DNA of 64,000 bases from Halopenitus persicus (GTDB taxonomy: Archaea > Halobacteriota > Halobacteria > Halobacteriales > Haloferacaceae): the NCBI RefSeq assembly GCF_002355635.1, contig NZ_AP017558.1, forward strand, positions 1,984,001-2,048,000, read 5' to 3'. Below, piece after piece: positions 17,450-26,009 of the stretch. Both the position numbers and the translations under genes were made by a program. The notes beneath the pieces are model-generated. The model saw nothing but the letters and a program-made list of their open reading frames with translations, ran no database searches and had not been told where the DNA came from. Numbering within the stretch: position 1 is the first letter of the stretch; every line of letters begins with the position of its first letter.

Positions 17450-18496
17450 TCACGATCCTTCGACGATCGCTGCGATCCGGTCGATCGCGGCGTCGATGGC
17501 CTCGCGGTCGACGTCGAGGTGCGTCGTGAATCGAACCGTGTGTTCGTCGAACTCGACGCCGCCGATCCCCGCGTCCGTGCACGCTTCGAGGAAGGTCGCG
17601 GCGGTGTATCCCGTCCCCGATACGTCGACGACCACGATGTTCGTCTCCGGATCGGCCGCCGCCAGTCCCTCGAGGTCGTCGAGCCCGCGTGCCAGCCGGG
17701 TCGCGTTCGCGTGGTCGTCAGCCAGCCGGTCGACGTTCTCCAGCGCGCACAGCCCGGGGGCGGCGATCAGCCCGGCCTGGCGCATCCCGCCGCCGAACAG
17801 CTTTCGGACGCGGCGTGCCTCCTCGATGAACGGCGCCGTCCCGGCGAGCACGGAACCGACCGGCGCGCCGAGCCCCTTCGAGAGACAGACCATCACGCTG
17901 TCGACGGTCTCCACCAGATCGGACGCGGGCGTATCGAGCGCGACCGCCGCGTTGAACAGCCGTGCGCCGTCGACGTGGACGGGAACGTCGTGGTCGCGGG
18001 CGACCGCCGCCGCGTCGTCGATCCGTGCCTTCGGGATCGCCCTGCCGCCGCGGTAGTTGTGCGTGTTCTCGAGCGCGAGCAGACCGGTTCCGGGACGGTG
18101 GAGGTCGCGGTCGATGAGCCCCGTCTCGATCCGTTCCGGCGTCGGAACGCCCCGTTCCCCGGCGTCGATCGCCCGGGTCTGGACGCCCGAGAGTGCCGCC
18201 GCGCCGCCCAGCTCCCACCGGTAGATGTGTGACTCCGCCTCGAGCAGCACCTCGTCGCCCGGGTTCGTGTGAACCTGGACGGCGATCTGGTTGCCCATCG
18301 TCCCCGATGGAACGTAGAGGGCCGCCTCCGTTCCGAGCTGCTCGGCGACGCGGCCCTCGAGCTCGTTCACCGTCGGGTCCCCGCGATAGACGTCGTCCCC
18401 GACCTCGGCGGTCGCGGCCGCTTCACGCATCGCCGCGGAGGGACGCGTCACCGTGTCCGACCGGAGGTCGACGTCGAGATCCGGTTTCGGTTCCAT
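17450..18496 (-). CDS. ltaE: Low-specificity L-threonine aldolase / PLP-dependent beta-eliminating lyase
   Basis: Fold-type I PLP enzyme of 348 residues that cleaves L-threonine or allo-threonine to glycine and acetaldehyde. The N-terminal [17 protein letters not shown] and [15 protein letters not shown] segments are diagnostic of threonine aldolases. The PLP lysine is Lys207 in [12 protein letters not shown], and [15 protein letters not shown] supplies the cofactor-ring Asp. Length is typical. It converges with the Fe-S oxidoreductase gene and stands alone; glycine supply is the likely role. Confidence 0.9.
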   Translation of the reverse strand: MEPKPDLDVDLRSDTVTRPSAAMREAAATAEVGDDVYRGDPTVNELEGRVAEQLGTEAALYVPSGTMGNQIAVQVHTNPGDEVLLEAESHIYRWELGGAAALSGVQTRAIDAGERGVPTPERIETGLIDRDLHRPGTGLLALENTHNYRGGRAIPKARIDDAAAVARDHDVPVHVDGARLFNAAVALDTPASDLVETVDSVMVCLSKGLGAPVGSVLAGTAPFIEEARRVRKLFGGGMRQAGLIAAPGLCALENVDRLADDHANATRLARGLDDLEGLAAADPETNIVVVDVSGTGYTAATFLEACTDAGIGGVEFDEHTVRFTTHLDVDREAIDAAIDRIAAIVEGS

Positions 18497-18630
18497 ATCG
18501 ATCGGTTCGCATACACGGGCTTAGTGGTGCCGGCCACGGGATCGGATCGAGTCGGGCTGCCGGATTCGCCTCGGCCGAGAGAATCAACTTCTTGACACGA
18601 TCGATGTCCGACGCACCCGACGTACCGGCC

Positions 18631-18798
18631 ACTCGACGACCGACTCACTCGACGACCGACTCACTCGACGACCGACTCACTCGACGACCGACTCACTCGA
18701 CGACCGACTCACTCGACGACCGACTCACTCGACGACCGACTCACTCGACGACCGACTCACTCGACGACCGACTCACTCGACGACCGACTCACTCGACG
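18631..18798. repeat. Ten-copy 16-bp tandem repeat
   Basis: Ten identical copies of ACTCGACGACCGACTC run head to tail from 18631 to 18790, with half a copy after. There are no unique spacers, so this is not a CRISPR. The array ends inside the stop codon of the minus-strand DCC gene, and its unit resembles that gene's last codons (GTCGAGTGA). It occupies most of the gap between that gene and ltaE. Confidence 0.95.
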
Positions 18799-19148
18799 TC
18801 CGAGCACGACCGGACACGGCCCCAGATCGCGCGCCGGTCGGCGACGAACCGGTACCCGCGCTCGCGGATCCGCCGCCAGCACGGGAGCCGGCGTGCCGCG
18901 TTCATGGCGCGCCGCCAGCCCGGGCCGAACCGGGCGACCACGCGCTCGAGCGCCTCGCCGCAGGAGTAGACGGCCTCGTCGGTCAGGAGGTGCATACAGG
19001 ACTCGAACTCCGCCGGGAGCCGGGCTCGCTGGTCGGGCGAGAGATCCCCGAACCCGACCGGCTCGAACTCGCCGTGGCGCAACGCGATCCGGACGCACCA
19101 CTTACAGAACCCGCAGTCGTCGTCGTAGACCAGGCGTGGCGTCGCCAT
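18789..19148 (-). CDS. DCC-family thiol-disulfide oxidoreductase-like protein
   Basis: Protein of 119 residues matching the DCC (DUF393) family, named after the N-terminal motif seen here as YDDDCGFCKWC (residues 7-17). Thioredoxin-like redox activity is predicted for the family from this CxxC but has not been well shown. The C-terminal Trp/Arg-rich region (GPGWRRAMNAARRLP, WRRIRERGY) is typical. The start at 19148 (MATPRLVYDDD) is chosen; a longer frame overlaps the upstream yhhQ gene. The stop codon abuts a 16-bp tandem array. Confidence 0.82.
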   Translation of the reverse strand: MATPRLVYDDDCGFCKWCVRIALRHGEFEPVGFGDLSPDQRARLPAEFESCMHLLTDEAVYSCGEALERVVARFGPGWRRAMNAARRLPCWRRIRERGYRFVADRRAIWGRVRSCSDVE

Positions 19149-19246
19149 ACCGGCAGGTTGGCTGCGGTTCGGCTTGGCGCTTTGGGTCAGAACCGGCCCG
19201 TCGTCGACCTCGCTCCTCGAGTCGGACGCGGGTGCCGAACCGGCCG

Positions 19247-19966
19247 TCACCCGCGAACCGCGCGGACGACGAGATAGACGAACGGCGTGTCGACGACCGC
19301 GATCAGCAGCTTCAGCAGGTACTGGCCGAGGATCAGGGACACGACCACCGCGGTCGGCAGCGTGACCCCGATCCCGAGGACCGTCGGCGCGAACACGAAC
19401 GCCACCCCGACGAAGATCACGGTGTCGATCGCCTGGCTCGTCGCGGTCGAGGCCAGGTTGCGCAGCCAGAGGTGGGCGCCGTCGGTCCGGTCGCGGAGCG
19501 CGTGGAAGACGATCACGTCCCAGTTCTGGCTCACCAGATACGCCAGCAGACTGCCGGCCACGATGTTCGTCGCGGGGGCAAGCGCCGCCGCGAACGTCGC
19601 CGCGAACTCGGGGTCGTCCGCCGGGGCGGCGATCGTCGACCAGACGAGCGCCAGCACGACGAAGTTCATCGCGAACGCGACGTTCACCATCACCTGCGCC
19701 GCCCGCCGCCCGTACAACTCGGCGTAACAGTCGGATGCGAAGAACGTGAGCGCGTACGCCAGCGCCGCGCCCGGTAGCGCGATCTCCGGCCCCACGACCG
19801 GCAGCGTGACCGGCAGCGGGATCGCGAGGATCTTCGCGGCGGTCAGCTGTGCGGTCACGAGCGCGGTCACGAACAGCGCCAGGAGGCCGACCTGTCCGAT
19901 CGCCGCCGTGCTGGTCGGATCCACGGTCGTGCCGGCCACGCCGGACGACGACCCCGAGTTACGCAT
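19247..19966 (-). CDS. YhhQ/VUT family queuosine-archaeosine precursor transporter
   Basis: Integral membrane protein of 239 residues with about six helices. Features of the vitamin-uptake-type YhhQ family include ALTFFASDCYAELYG and LRNLASTATSQAIDTVIF (the conserved polar TSQxxDT motif). Members import preQ0/preQ1 or related deazapurines; haloarchaea need preQ0 for archaeosine in tRNA. The ATG at 19966 overlaps the RHH gene stop by 8 nt, so the two are translationally coupled and the longer start at 20002 is unlikely. Confidence 0.85.
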   Translation of the reverse strand: MRNSGSSSGVAGTTVDPTSTAAIGQVGLLALFVTALVTAQLTAAKILAIPLPVTLPVVGPEIALPGAALAYALTFFASDCYAELYGRRAAQVMVNVAFAMNFVVLALVWSTIAAPADDPEFAATFAAALAPATNIVAGSLLAYLVSQNWDVIVFHALRDRTDGAHLWLRNLASTATSQAIDTVIFVGVAFVFAPTVLGIGVTLPTAVVVSLILGQYLLKLLIAVVDTPFVYLVVRAVRG

Positions 19967-20219
19967 CGCTCGCTCCGTCGTCCGAACCATCGACGTTCGC
20001 ATCGGCCGAGTCCGGATCGGCGTTCGCGTCAGCGGCTCCCGAATCGGCGTCCGCCTCGAGCCGCCCGTGTCGCTCGTCGATCTCGTCGAGCCGGTCCAGC
20101 GTCTTTCGGATCGACGCCCGAACCGCGTCGCTGCGGTTCACGAACTTCCCGTCGTCGCCGACGTGTCGATCGAGGTCGTTCAACAGCTCCTCCGGGATGT
20201 CCACGCTCACCTTGGGCAT
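19959..20219 (-). CDS. Ribbon-helix-helix (CopG/NikR-like) DNA-binding protein
   Basis: Protein of 86 residues. The first 45 form an RHH domain: MPKVSVDIPEELLNDLD gives the beta-strand and helix 1, and FVNRSDAVRASIRKTL gives helix 2. The tail is low-complexity acidic and Ala-rich. RHH dimers bind short palindromes. Its coupling to the yhhQ gene suggests it could regulate precursor transport or its own operon; no effector domain is present. An AATAATAG TATA element lies 28 nt upstream. Confidence 0.85.
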   Translation of the reverse strand: MPKVSVDIPEELLNDLDRHVGDDGKFVNRSDAVRASIRKTLDRLDEIDERHGRLEADADSGAADANADPDSADANVDGSDDGASDA

Positions 20220-20242
20220 TAGTTACTCACCTTCTAGAGACT

Positions 20243-20250
20243 CTATTATT
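20243..20250 (-). promoter_or_regulatory. TATA box of the RHH-yhhQ operon
   Basis: Minus strand AATAATAG about 28 nt before the ATG at 20219, consistent with a leaderless transcript. Confidence 0.5.
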
Positions 20251-20398
20251 TGCTACCTGAACAACGGCGGTCGGTGCTGACTGTCTAAATACTCGCATAG
20301 TATTCTTGTAGGAATATCTTCGGCAAGAAATTAAAAACGCTCCGTTCCTCACCGTCGCTCTCGGGCAGGAATATAACCGTTTTTCTGATTGGCATCCG

Positions 20399-20850
20399 GT
20401 GATGGAGCGACCGCCACGCGATCCCGACCAGGGTATCGTCGATCGCCGAATGCTCGGGCTCGTTGGGGGAGCCGGTACAGTATCGACGGTGGTCGTGCTC
20501 GGGTTGATGTTCTCCACTCTCGGTGGGGCGGCCGCAATCACGCCGTACGTGATGACGATGGTGTTCACGGGGTTTGTCGCCCTTGAATTCGAGAAGCTGT
20601 ACGTCATCCGCTGGCTCCGAGAAACGCCGACGTTCTCGAATCCGTGGCTCGCATTCGCGGTCGGCGTTTCGGTGCTGCTTCAGCTGGCCGTTCTGGATAC
20701 CTCGCTCAATCAGTACTTTGGAACGGTATCGCTGGGCCTCGCCGACTGGCTACTTCTTGGTACTGTACTTGCCGTCACACTTCCCGGGTACTTCGTTGTC
20801 GTCACTGCGAACAAACGGTATCTCCCTCTTGTCTCAATGGACGGTGACCC
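20399..20850 (+). pseudogene. C-terminal remnant of a P-type cation-transporting ATPase
   Basis: About 150 codons match only the last membrane module (Cation_ATPase_C) of calcium-type P-type ATPases. The fragment opens with MERPPRDPDQGI, which in intact pumps follows helix M6, and then shows three to four hydrophobic helices including FTGFVALEFEKLYVIR. The A, P and N domains and the DKTGT phosphorylation motif are absent; the upstream bases are AT-rich and do not continue the homology. The frame runs on past about 20850 into sequence antisense to the next gene. It is most likely a truncated relic left by deletion or recombination. Confidence 0.75.
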
Positions 20851-20855
20851 CCCGA

Positions 20856-21560
20856 TTAGGATCTCATCGAACTCCCGAGTCCAACCAAGAGAGCCATCAA
20901 TACGGAGCCAACGAAGACTATCCAACCACTTCCAACCAATACAGCTCCAGTTACGCCCGGGAACTGTTCCATGAGAGGGACGAATATTCGCAGGTCAGTA
21001 CCGATTACCAAGAGTGCTCCCACGACGTCGAAACCGAGATCAACGGCGGTGTCGCGCCAGCCGTAATGGATCAGTACAGGCTCGATGTCGAATCGCTCGC
21101 CGACTTCACGTGCAACCAGTTCGATCAGTTCCCAGAAGACACCGATTGCGAAGGTGGACACGACAGTCACAGTGACGACTAGTCCAGATGAGTTACCGAT
21201 TCCGGCTATATCCGGAAGAGTGACGATAACGCCAGCATAGAGTAGTGCTGCGACGAGTGCAGCGGAAACGGTATGAGTGAGGTGATCCCACCACCATATT
21301 GATTCGTATAGGCCTAGCATGCCAAGCGAGTGGAGGAATCCAGCGGCTGCAAGCCATACTGGGAGTACTGATCCAAATAGCACACTTCGAGTGAGAATCA
21401 CCGGGAGTACGATTTCGACGACGACTGGAAGCAGAGCCAGAACAAACGCTGCCATTGCGTTAATGGCTGCGGCGACGTTCCGGCGTCGAACTGCCACGAT
21501 GAAGAGACCGAAAATGGCGCTCTGGAGCAAGAAGATCGCAAGTGCTGTGACAGTAGTCAT
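20856..21560 (-). CDS. DUF2238-like (YjdF-type) integral membrane protein
   Basis: Membrane protein of 234 residues with about seven hydrophobic segments. The conserved polar clusters WWWDHLTHTVSA, FWELIELVAREVG and DTAVDLGFDVVGALL match the YjdF/DUF2238 family, in which Asp, His and Glu sit at helix ends. Function is unknown. Codon use is noticeably less GC-rich than in the flanking housekeeping genes, like the other genes between 20.2 and 23.1 kb, which suggests transfer. Its stop lies against the ATPase remnant. Confidence 0.75.
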   Translation of the reverse strand: MTTVTALAIFLLQSAIFGLFIVAVRRRNVAAAINAMAAFVLALLPVVVEIVLPVILTRSVLFGSVLPVWLAAAGFLHSLGMLGLYESIWWWDHLTHTVSAALVAALLYAGVIVTLPDIAGIGNSSGLVVTVTVVSTFAIGVFWELIELVAREVGERFDIEPVLIHYGWRDTAVDLGFDVVGALLVIGTDLRIFVPLMEQFPGVTGAVLVGSGWIVFVGSVLMALLVGLGSSMRS

Positions 21561-21665
21561 CAGCTCTTCACATTTGAGTTTGATCTGGAATAGTCAAGGT
21601 CCTTTGGTAGGTGCGTATCTGAGCTCCGATCGAGGTTATATGCTGAACAGGCGCAATCCCACGGA

Positions 21666-23060
21666 TCACCGGGTTCGCTTCCGGAGTTCCCAACCCACTC
21701 CCGCAAAGACGAGCAGGAGACCGACAGCGACCAGCAACCCGAGCGGCCCGGTTCGAGCGTGATCGACGACCAGTCGCCATGCCGGGCGAGCGATGCCGAC
21801 AGCCCGGGCGGCGGTGACGACGACGAGGACGACCGGGATCAGATACCGAACCAAGGGATAGAGCCGACCGAGGTTTTCGCGGATCGTCTCGAGATCAGCA
21901 ACCCAGACGAAGACGAACACGATACACAGCGCCGAGATGGGCAATGCGAACGTCCCGACCGACTCGTCGATTACGTCCAGAACCGGCCGTCCTGCGACAG
22001 CCAGATCGACGGGACTGTAACTCAACGCCGAGGGAACGCCGGCCACGAACACCCCTCCCGTCAACAGAAGTGTCGCACGCGGACGGGAGAGCCGCGTCGT
22101 GTTCTCTGCGGCGGCGACGCCGACCTCGAGGAGTGCGACGGATGACGACAGCGCGGCGAAAAAGAGCAGTCCGAAGAACGCGACCGCGATGACTCGACCG
22201 AACGGCATCGTCGCGAAGGCGGTAGGCAGCGTCGTGAACGCCAGTTCCGTCCCAAGAGTCGGCTGGAGGCCGAAGCTGAATACGATCGGGAAGATGACGA
22301 GGCCAGCGATGATGGCCGCCCCGATATCGGCGATCGTGACCAGCAACGACGATCTGAACAGGTCCGTTGCCTCGTCGACGTAACTTCCGTAGGTGAGCAT
22401 GATCCCTTGGCCGACGGACATCGAGAAGAAGACCTGTCCAAAGGCCGCACTCCAGATTCCCAGCTCCGTGAGCACCGAGAAATCCGGGGTGAACAGGAAG
22501 GCAGCGGCCTGCTCCCACTCGGATAATGTGGTCGCGTACAACGCAAGCGCGACGAGAAGCGCGAACACCGTCGGCATCACAATCTTCGACATCCGTTCGA
22601 TGCCGCCACGAACGCCCATTGAGACAACGAGCCCCGTAATCACCGTTGCGAGGACGAAGTACCCAACGGGGAGCCAGTTCGCGGTGAACGGCCCGAACGT
22701 CGTCTGTGAGCCGGCGAGCCACGAGAGGAAGAACCCGAGCACCCATCCTGTGAGCACGAGGTAATAGCTCAGGATGAGGAGCACCCCGCCGAGGATGAGC
22801 CAGCCGAGCGCCGTATACTCCGTATTGACTGATCGGAACGCGGAGACGACGTCCATCCGGAGCCGTCGGCCGATGGCGAGTTCGAGGACGAGCATCGGGA
22901 CGGCACAGACGAACGCCGCGAGCAGGTAGGGAACGAGGTAGGCACCACCGCCGTTCTGGCCCACGACTGCCGAAAACCGCCAGATATTCCCGAGGCCGAC
23001 GGCGGCTCCCACCGTCGCCAAAATGAACCCAAAGCCGGAGGACCACCGTGCCGTAGTCAT
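21666..23060 (-). CDS. Sodium-dependent transporter, NSS/SNF family
   Basis: Secondary transporter of 464 residues with 11-12 hydrophobic helices, the size of prokaryotic neurotransmitter:sodium symporters such as LeuT. Helix 1 contains the sodium and substrate site GAAVGLGNIWRF (about residues 19-30), followed by NGGGAYLVPYL. The helix 6 region carries FSMSVGQGIMLTYGSY. Homologues import amino acids or related amines with sodium; the substrate cannot be assigned. It lies in an AT-richer segment, and a small winged-helix regulator gene lies upstream on the same strand. Confidence 0.9.
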   Translation of the reverse strand: MTTARWSSGFGFILATVGAAVGLGNIWRFSAVVGQNGGGAYLVPYLLAAFVCAVPMLVLELAIGRRLRMDVVSAFRSVNTEYTALGWLILGGVLLILSYYLVLTGWVLGFFLSWLAGSQTTFGPFTANWLPVGYFVLATVITGLVVSMGVRGGIERMSKIVMPTVFALLVALALYATTLSEWEQAAAFLFTPDFSVLTELGIWSAAFGQVFFSMSVGQGIMLTYGSYVDEATDLFRSSLLVTIADIGAAIIAGLVIFPIVFSFGLQPTLGTELAFTTLPTAFATMPFGRVIAVAFFGLLFFAALSSSVALLEVGVAAAENTTRLSRPRATLLLTGGVFVAGVPSALSYSPVDLAVAGRPVLDVIDESVGTFALPISALCIVFVFVWVADLETIRENLGRLYPLVRYLIPVVLVVVTAARAVGIARPAWRLVVDHARTGPLGLLVAVGLLLVFAGVGWELRKRTR

Positions 23061-23168
23061 AGGCCGGTCTGTGTCCAGTAGGGACTTAAATACGGGTCGT
23101 CCGAGAGGTGGGGTAGTTGACCCAGTTTCGTCCCGACATAAGAAAACGATCGTGGCGCGTAGCGCCGA

Positions 23169-23468
23169 TCAGTCCGCACAACAGCAGGCCTCGCCCTCCT
23201 CGGCCGTGACCTCCGTCGCGGGCTCGGTGAGCTCATAGAGGTTCTGCCTGGCGTCCGCGAAGTAGACGTCCTCGTCGACGACCCCGATCCGCTCGAGCCG
23301 CTCGAGGGCGTACCGGACGGTCCGAGCCGACAGCATCGATTCCTCGACGATCCCCTTCTGTGTCAACGCGCCGTTGTATTCGAGCACCTTGAAGACGAGC
23401 TTCGCGCTCGGCGGGAGGTCCTCAAGGGTCTCGACGTCGTCGAGCGCGTCCTGTTCGGTTTCAGCCAT
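23169..23468 (-). CDS. Small winged-helix regulator with Cys-rich C-terminus
   Basis: Protein of 99 residues. After an acidic N-terminus, residues 20-75 form a MarR/ArsR-type winged helix (SAKLVFKVLEYNGALTQK, then SARTVRYALERLE as recognition helix). The final residues are EEGEACCCAD, three consecutive cysteines at the tail, which could bind metal or sense thiol oxidation. A CTTTATG element about 28 nt upstream indicates a leaderless transcript. The nearest same-strand partner is the NSS transporter, 108 nt downstream. Confidence 0.8.
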   Translation of the reverse strand: MAETEQDALDDVETLEDLPPSAKLVFKVLEYNGALTQKGIVEESMLSARTVRYALERLERIGVVDEDVYFADARQNLYELTEPATEVTAEEGEACCCAD

Positions 23469-23826
23469 TGTTCGTCTCGAAAAAGTACATCGTCATAAAG
23501 CTTGATGCGGACGAGCGATATCGACCGGATATCGGCCGGATCAGCCCCCGGATCGGGGATCATACAGGTAATATTTTCCTATAAAACGGTCGAGAACGCC
23601 CCGTGGACTGACCGATCAGTCAGCGTCGCGGCTCGCGCGCGCTCGACCGGGCCGGACTCCGACGCGGACGGCCGACCCGGCCGGAGACCGATGGGGCTCG
23701 CGGACAGGAACGGACGCGATCACCACGCCGATACGATCACGGCCGCCAACTGATACGGTCACGGCCGGGAGACGAACGCGACGCGGGAACGAACGGCTTT
23801 TCACCGCCGCCAGCGGACGCGTACCT
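23469..23826. other. Intergenic region without a recognisable gene
   Basis: 358 nt. It contains the promoter of the winged-helix gene (TATA near 23496 on the minus strand), an AT-rich stretch at about 23565-23590, and an imperfect duplication of the type GATACGATCACGGCC at about 23728-23766. Short frames on both strands show no family resemblance. Confidence 0.5.
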
Positions 23827-24135
23827 ATGAGCGACGACTCGGGGATCACGGGTCACGCCCGCGGCGTGGTCGTCACGACGATCGCCTGCCTGGCCGGGAT
23901 CGGTGCGGCGATCGTCTCGGCCGGCTACGTCGGGACGTCCCCGGCCGACGGGGGATCGACGACGGCACTGATCGTCCTGGCAGGGACCGTGCTCGTGCAG
24001 TTCCCGATCCTGAAGGTGATCGGCGTCGACGTCACCGACTTCGGCGTGAAGGACACGCTCTACGTGGCGTTTATGACCTTCACGCTGTGGTTCATCTCGT
24101 ACGCGATCCTTCTGAACGCGGGGGTGCAACTGTAG
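23827..24135 (+). CDS. EMC6-like membrane protein
   Basis: Protein of 102 residues with three hydrophobic segments (about 12-32, 45-62, 74-98). It resembles the haloarchaeal proteins annotated as EMC6-like, related to a subunit of the eukaryotic ER membrane protein complex that aids membrane insertion. The stop lies 4 nt before the ABCE1 start, so the two are co-transcribed. The surrounding genes encode SRP54 and FtsY, which fits a role in membrane protein biogenesis, though this is inference from context. Confidence 0.7.
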   Translation: MSDDSGITGHARGVVVTTIACLAGIGAAIVSAGYVGTSPADGGSTTALIVLAGTVLVQFPILKVIGVDVTDFGVKDTLYVAFMTFTLWFISYAILLNAGVQL

Positions 24136-24139
24136 CGGT

Positions 24140-25957
24140 ATGGCGGACGACAGCATCGCGGTCGTCGACCTGGACCGCTGCCAGCCCGACCGGTGTAACT
24201 ACGAGTGTATGAACTACTGCCCGCCCAACCGGACGGGCAAGGAGTGCATCACGCTGCGCGGGGAGGACGCCGCCGACGGCGACCCCGACCAGGTCCACAT
24301 CTCCGAGGAGATCTGCCTGGGCGAGACCTGCGGAATCTGCGTCGAGAAGTGCCCCTTCGACGCGATCGAGATCATCAACCTCCCGTCCGAGCTCGCGGAG
24401 GACCCCGTGCACAGATACGGCGAGAACGCCTTCTCGTTGTACGGCCTGCCGGTCCCCGAGTCGGGATCGGTGACGGGGATCCTCGGTCCGAACGGGATCG
24501 GGAAATCGACGGCGGTCCACGCGCTTGCCGGCGAGCTGACGCCGAACCTGGGCCAGCACGGCGAGGACGAGCCGGGCTGGGAGGCCGTCATCGACCGGTT
24601 CCGGGGCACCGAGCTCCAGACGTACCTCGAGACGCTGCAGGGGGGTTCGATCTCCGTCGCACGGAAACCGCAGTACGTCGACCAGATCCCCAAGCAGTTC
24701 GACGGCAACACGCGCGACCTGCTCGAACGGACCGACGAGCGCGGGGCGCTCGATGACCTCATCGACCGGCTGCAGATCCGGCCCGTGATGGACCAGGACA
24801 TCGACTCGATCTCCGGCGGCGAGCTCCAGCGCGTGGCGATCGCCGCCTGTCTGGCCCGCGACGCCGACTTCTACTTCCTCGACGAGATCACGCCCTACCT
24901 CGACATCGGCCAGCGGATGACCGCGGCCCGACTCATCCGCGAGCTCGCCGCGGACGACGACCGGTCGATGCTGGTCGTCGAACACGATCTGGCGATCCTG
25001 GATCTGCTCGCGGACACCCTCCACGTCGCCTACGGGGAGCCCGGCGCCTACGGCGTGATCACGGACCCGAAGTCGGTCAGAAACGGGATCAACGAGTACC
25101 TGAAGGGCTACCTCGACAACGAGAACATGCGGATCCGTCCGGACTCCATCACCTTCGAGGAGCACGCCCCGCGGGTCTCCTCGAAGGAGAACGTGCTCGT
25201 GGAGTATCCGGATCTCCGGAAGTCCTACGGCGCGGGCGAGTTCTCGCTCGAGGTCGACGGCGGAACCATCTACGAGTCCGAAGTGCTGGGCGTCGTCGGG
25301 CCGAACGGGATCGGGAAGTCCACGCTCGCCAAGCTGTTCGCGGGATCGCTCGAGCCGGACGAAGGATCCCTGGAGTTCGCGCTCGACATCGCCTACAAGC
25401 CGCAGTACATCGAGATCGACCAGCCGATCCGGGTCGACGCGTTTCTCTCGTCGATCACCGACCGCGTCGGTACCTCCTACTGGAACACGGAGATCGCCGA
25501 CCCGCTCCAGCTCGACCGGATCATGGAGCAGAACCTCACGGACCTGTCGGGCGGCGAGCGCCAACGCGTCGCCATCGCCGCGTGCCTCTCCGAGGATGCC
25601 GACCTGTACGTCCTCGACGAGCCCTCCGCACACCTCGACGTCGAACAGCGCGTGCAGGCGACCTCGGCGATCCGCCGCTACGCCGAGAACCACGACGCGA
25701 CCGTGCTCGTCATCGACCACGACATCTACGTGATGGACCTGCTCGCGGACCGCCTGATGGTCTTCGACGGCGCGCCCGCCGACCACGGCCACGCGAAGTC
25801 GCCACAGGAGATGCGCGCCGGGATGAACGACTTCCTGTCGGACCTGGATATCACCTTCCGGCGCGACGAGCGAACCGGTCGCCCGCGCATCAACAAACCC
25901 GAATCACAGAAGGACCGCGAGCAGAAGCGGACGGGCGAGTACTACTACTCAGTCTGA
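24140..25957 (+). CDS. ABCE1/Rli1 ribosome-recycling ATPase
   Basis: Twin ABC ATPase of 605 residues that splits ribosomes after termination and takes part in initiation. The N-terminal Fe-S domain contains CNYECMNYCPPNRTGKEC (about 15-32) and CLGETCGICVEKCPFDAI (about 56-73), eight cysteines for two 4Fe-4S clusters. Nucleotide domain 1 has GPNGIGKST (about 115-123) and SGGELQR; domain 2 has GPNGIGKST (about 387) and LSGGERQR. The hinge with Arg-rich segments at the C-terminus is complete. It follows the EMC6-like gene by 4 nt. Confidence 0.95.
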   Translation: MADDSIAVVDLDRCQPDRCNYECMNYCPPNRTGKECITLRGEDAADGDPDQVHISEEICLGETCGICVEKCPFDAIEIINLPSELAEDPVHRYGENAFSLYGLPVPESGSVTGILGPNGIGKSTAVHALAGELTPNLGQHGEDEPGWEAVIDRFRGTELQTYLETLQGGSISVARKPQYVDQIPKQFDGNTRDLLERTDERGALDDLIDRLQIRPVMDQDIDSISGGELQRVAIAACLARDADFYFLDEITPYLDIGQRMTAARLIRELAADDDRSMLVVEHDLAILDLLADTLHVAYGEPGAYGVITDPKSVRNGINEYLKGYLDNENMRIRPDSITFEEHAPRVSSKENVLVEYPDLRKSYGAGEFSLEVDGGTIYESEVLGVVGPNGIGKSTLAKLFAGSLEPDEGSLEFALDIAYKPQYIEIDQPIRVDAFLSSITDRVGTSYWNTEIADPLQLDRIMEQNLTDLSGGERQRVAIAACLSEDADLYVLDEPSAHLDVEQRVQATSAIRRYAENHDATVLVIDHDIYVMDLLADRLMVFDGAPADHGHAKSPQEMRAGMNDFLSDLDITFRRDERTGRPRINKPESQKDREQKRTGEYYYSV

Positions 25958-26009
25958 AACGAGAACGACCCTCCGCGACGGAGGTAACGGCCGGTTGCCT
26001 CGCGACGCC

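Noticed and set aside
18631-18798. CRISPR array
   Set aside because: The repeats are contiguous 16-mers without spacers, and no cas1/cas2 or leader is present.
20851-20974. Continuation of the ATPase remnant to the in-frame stop
   Set aside because: Past about 20850 the translation becomes polar and is antisense to the DUF2238-like gene; homology ends before this point.
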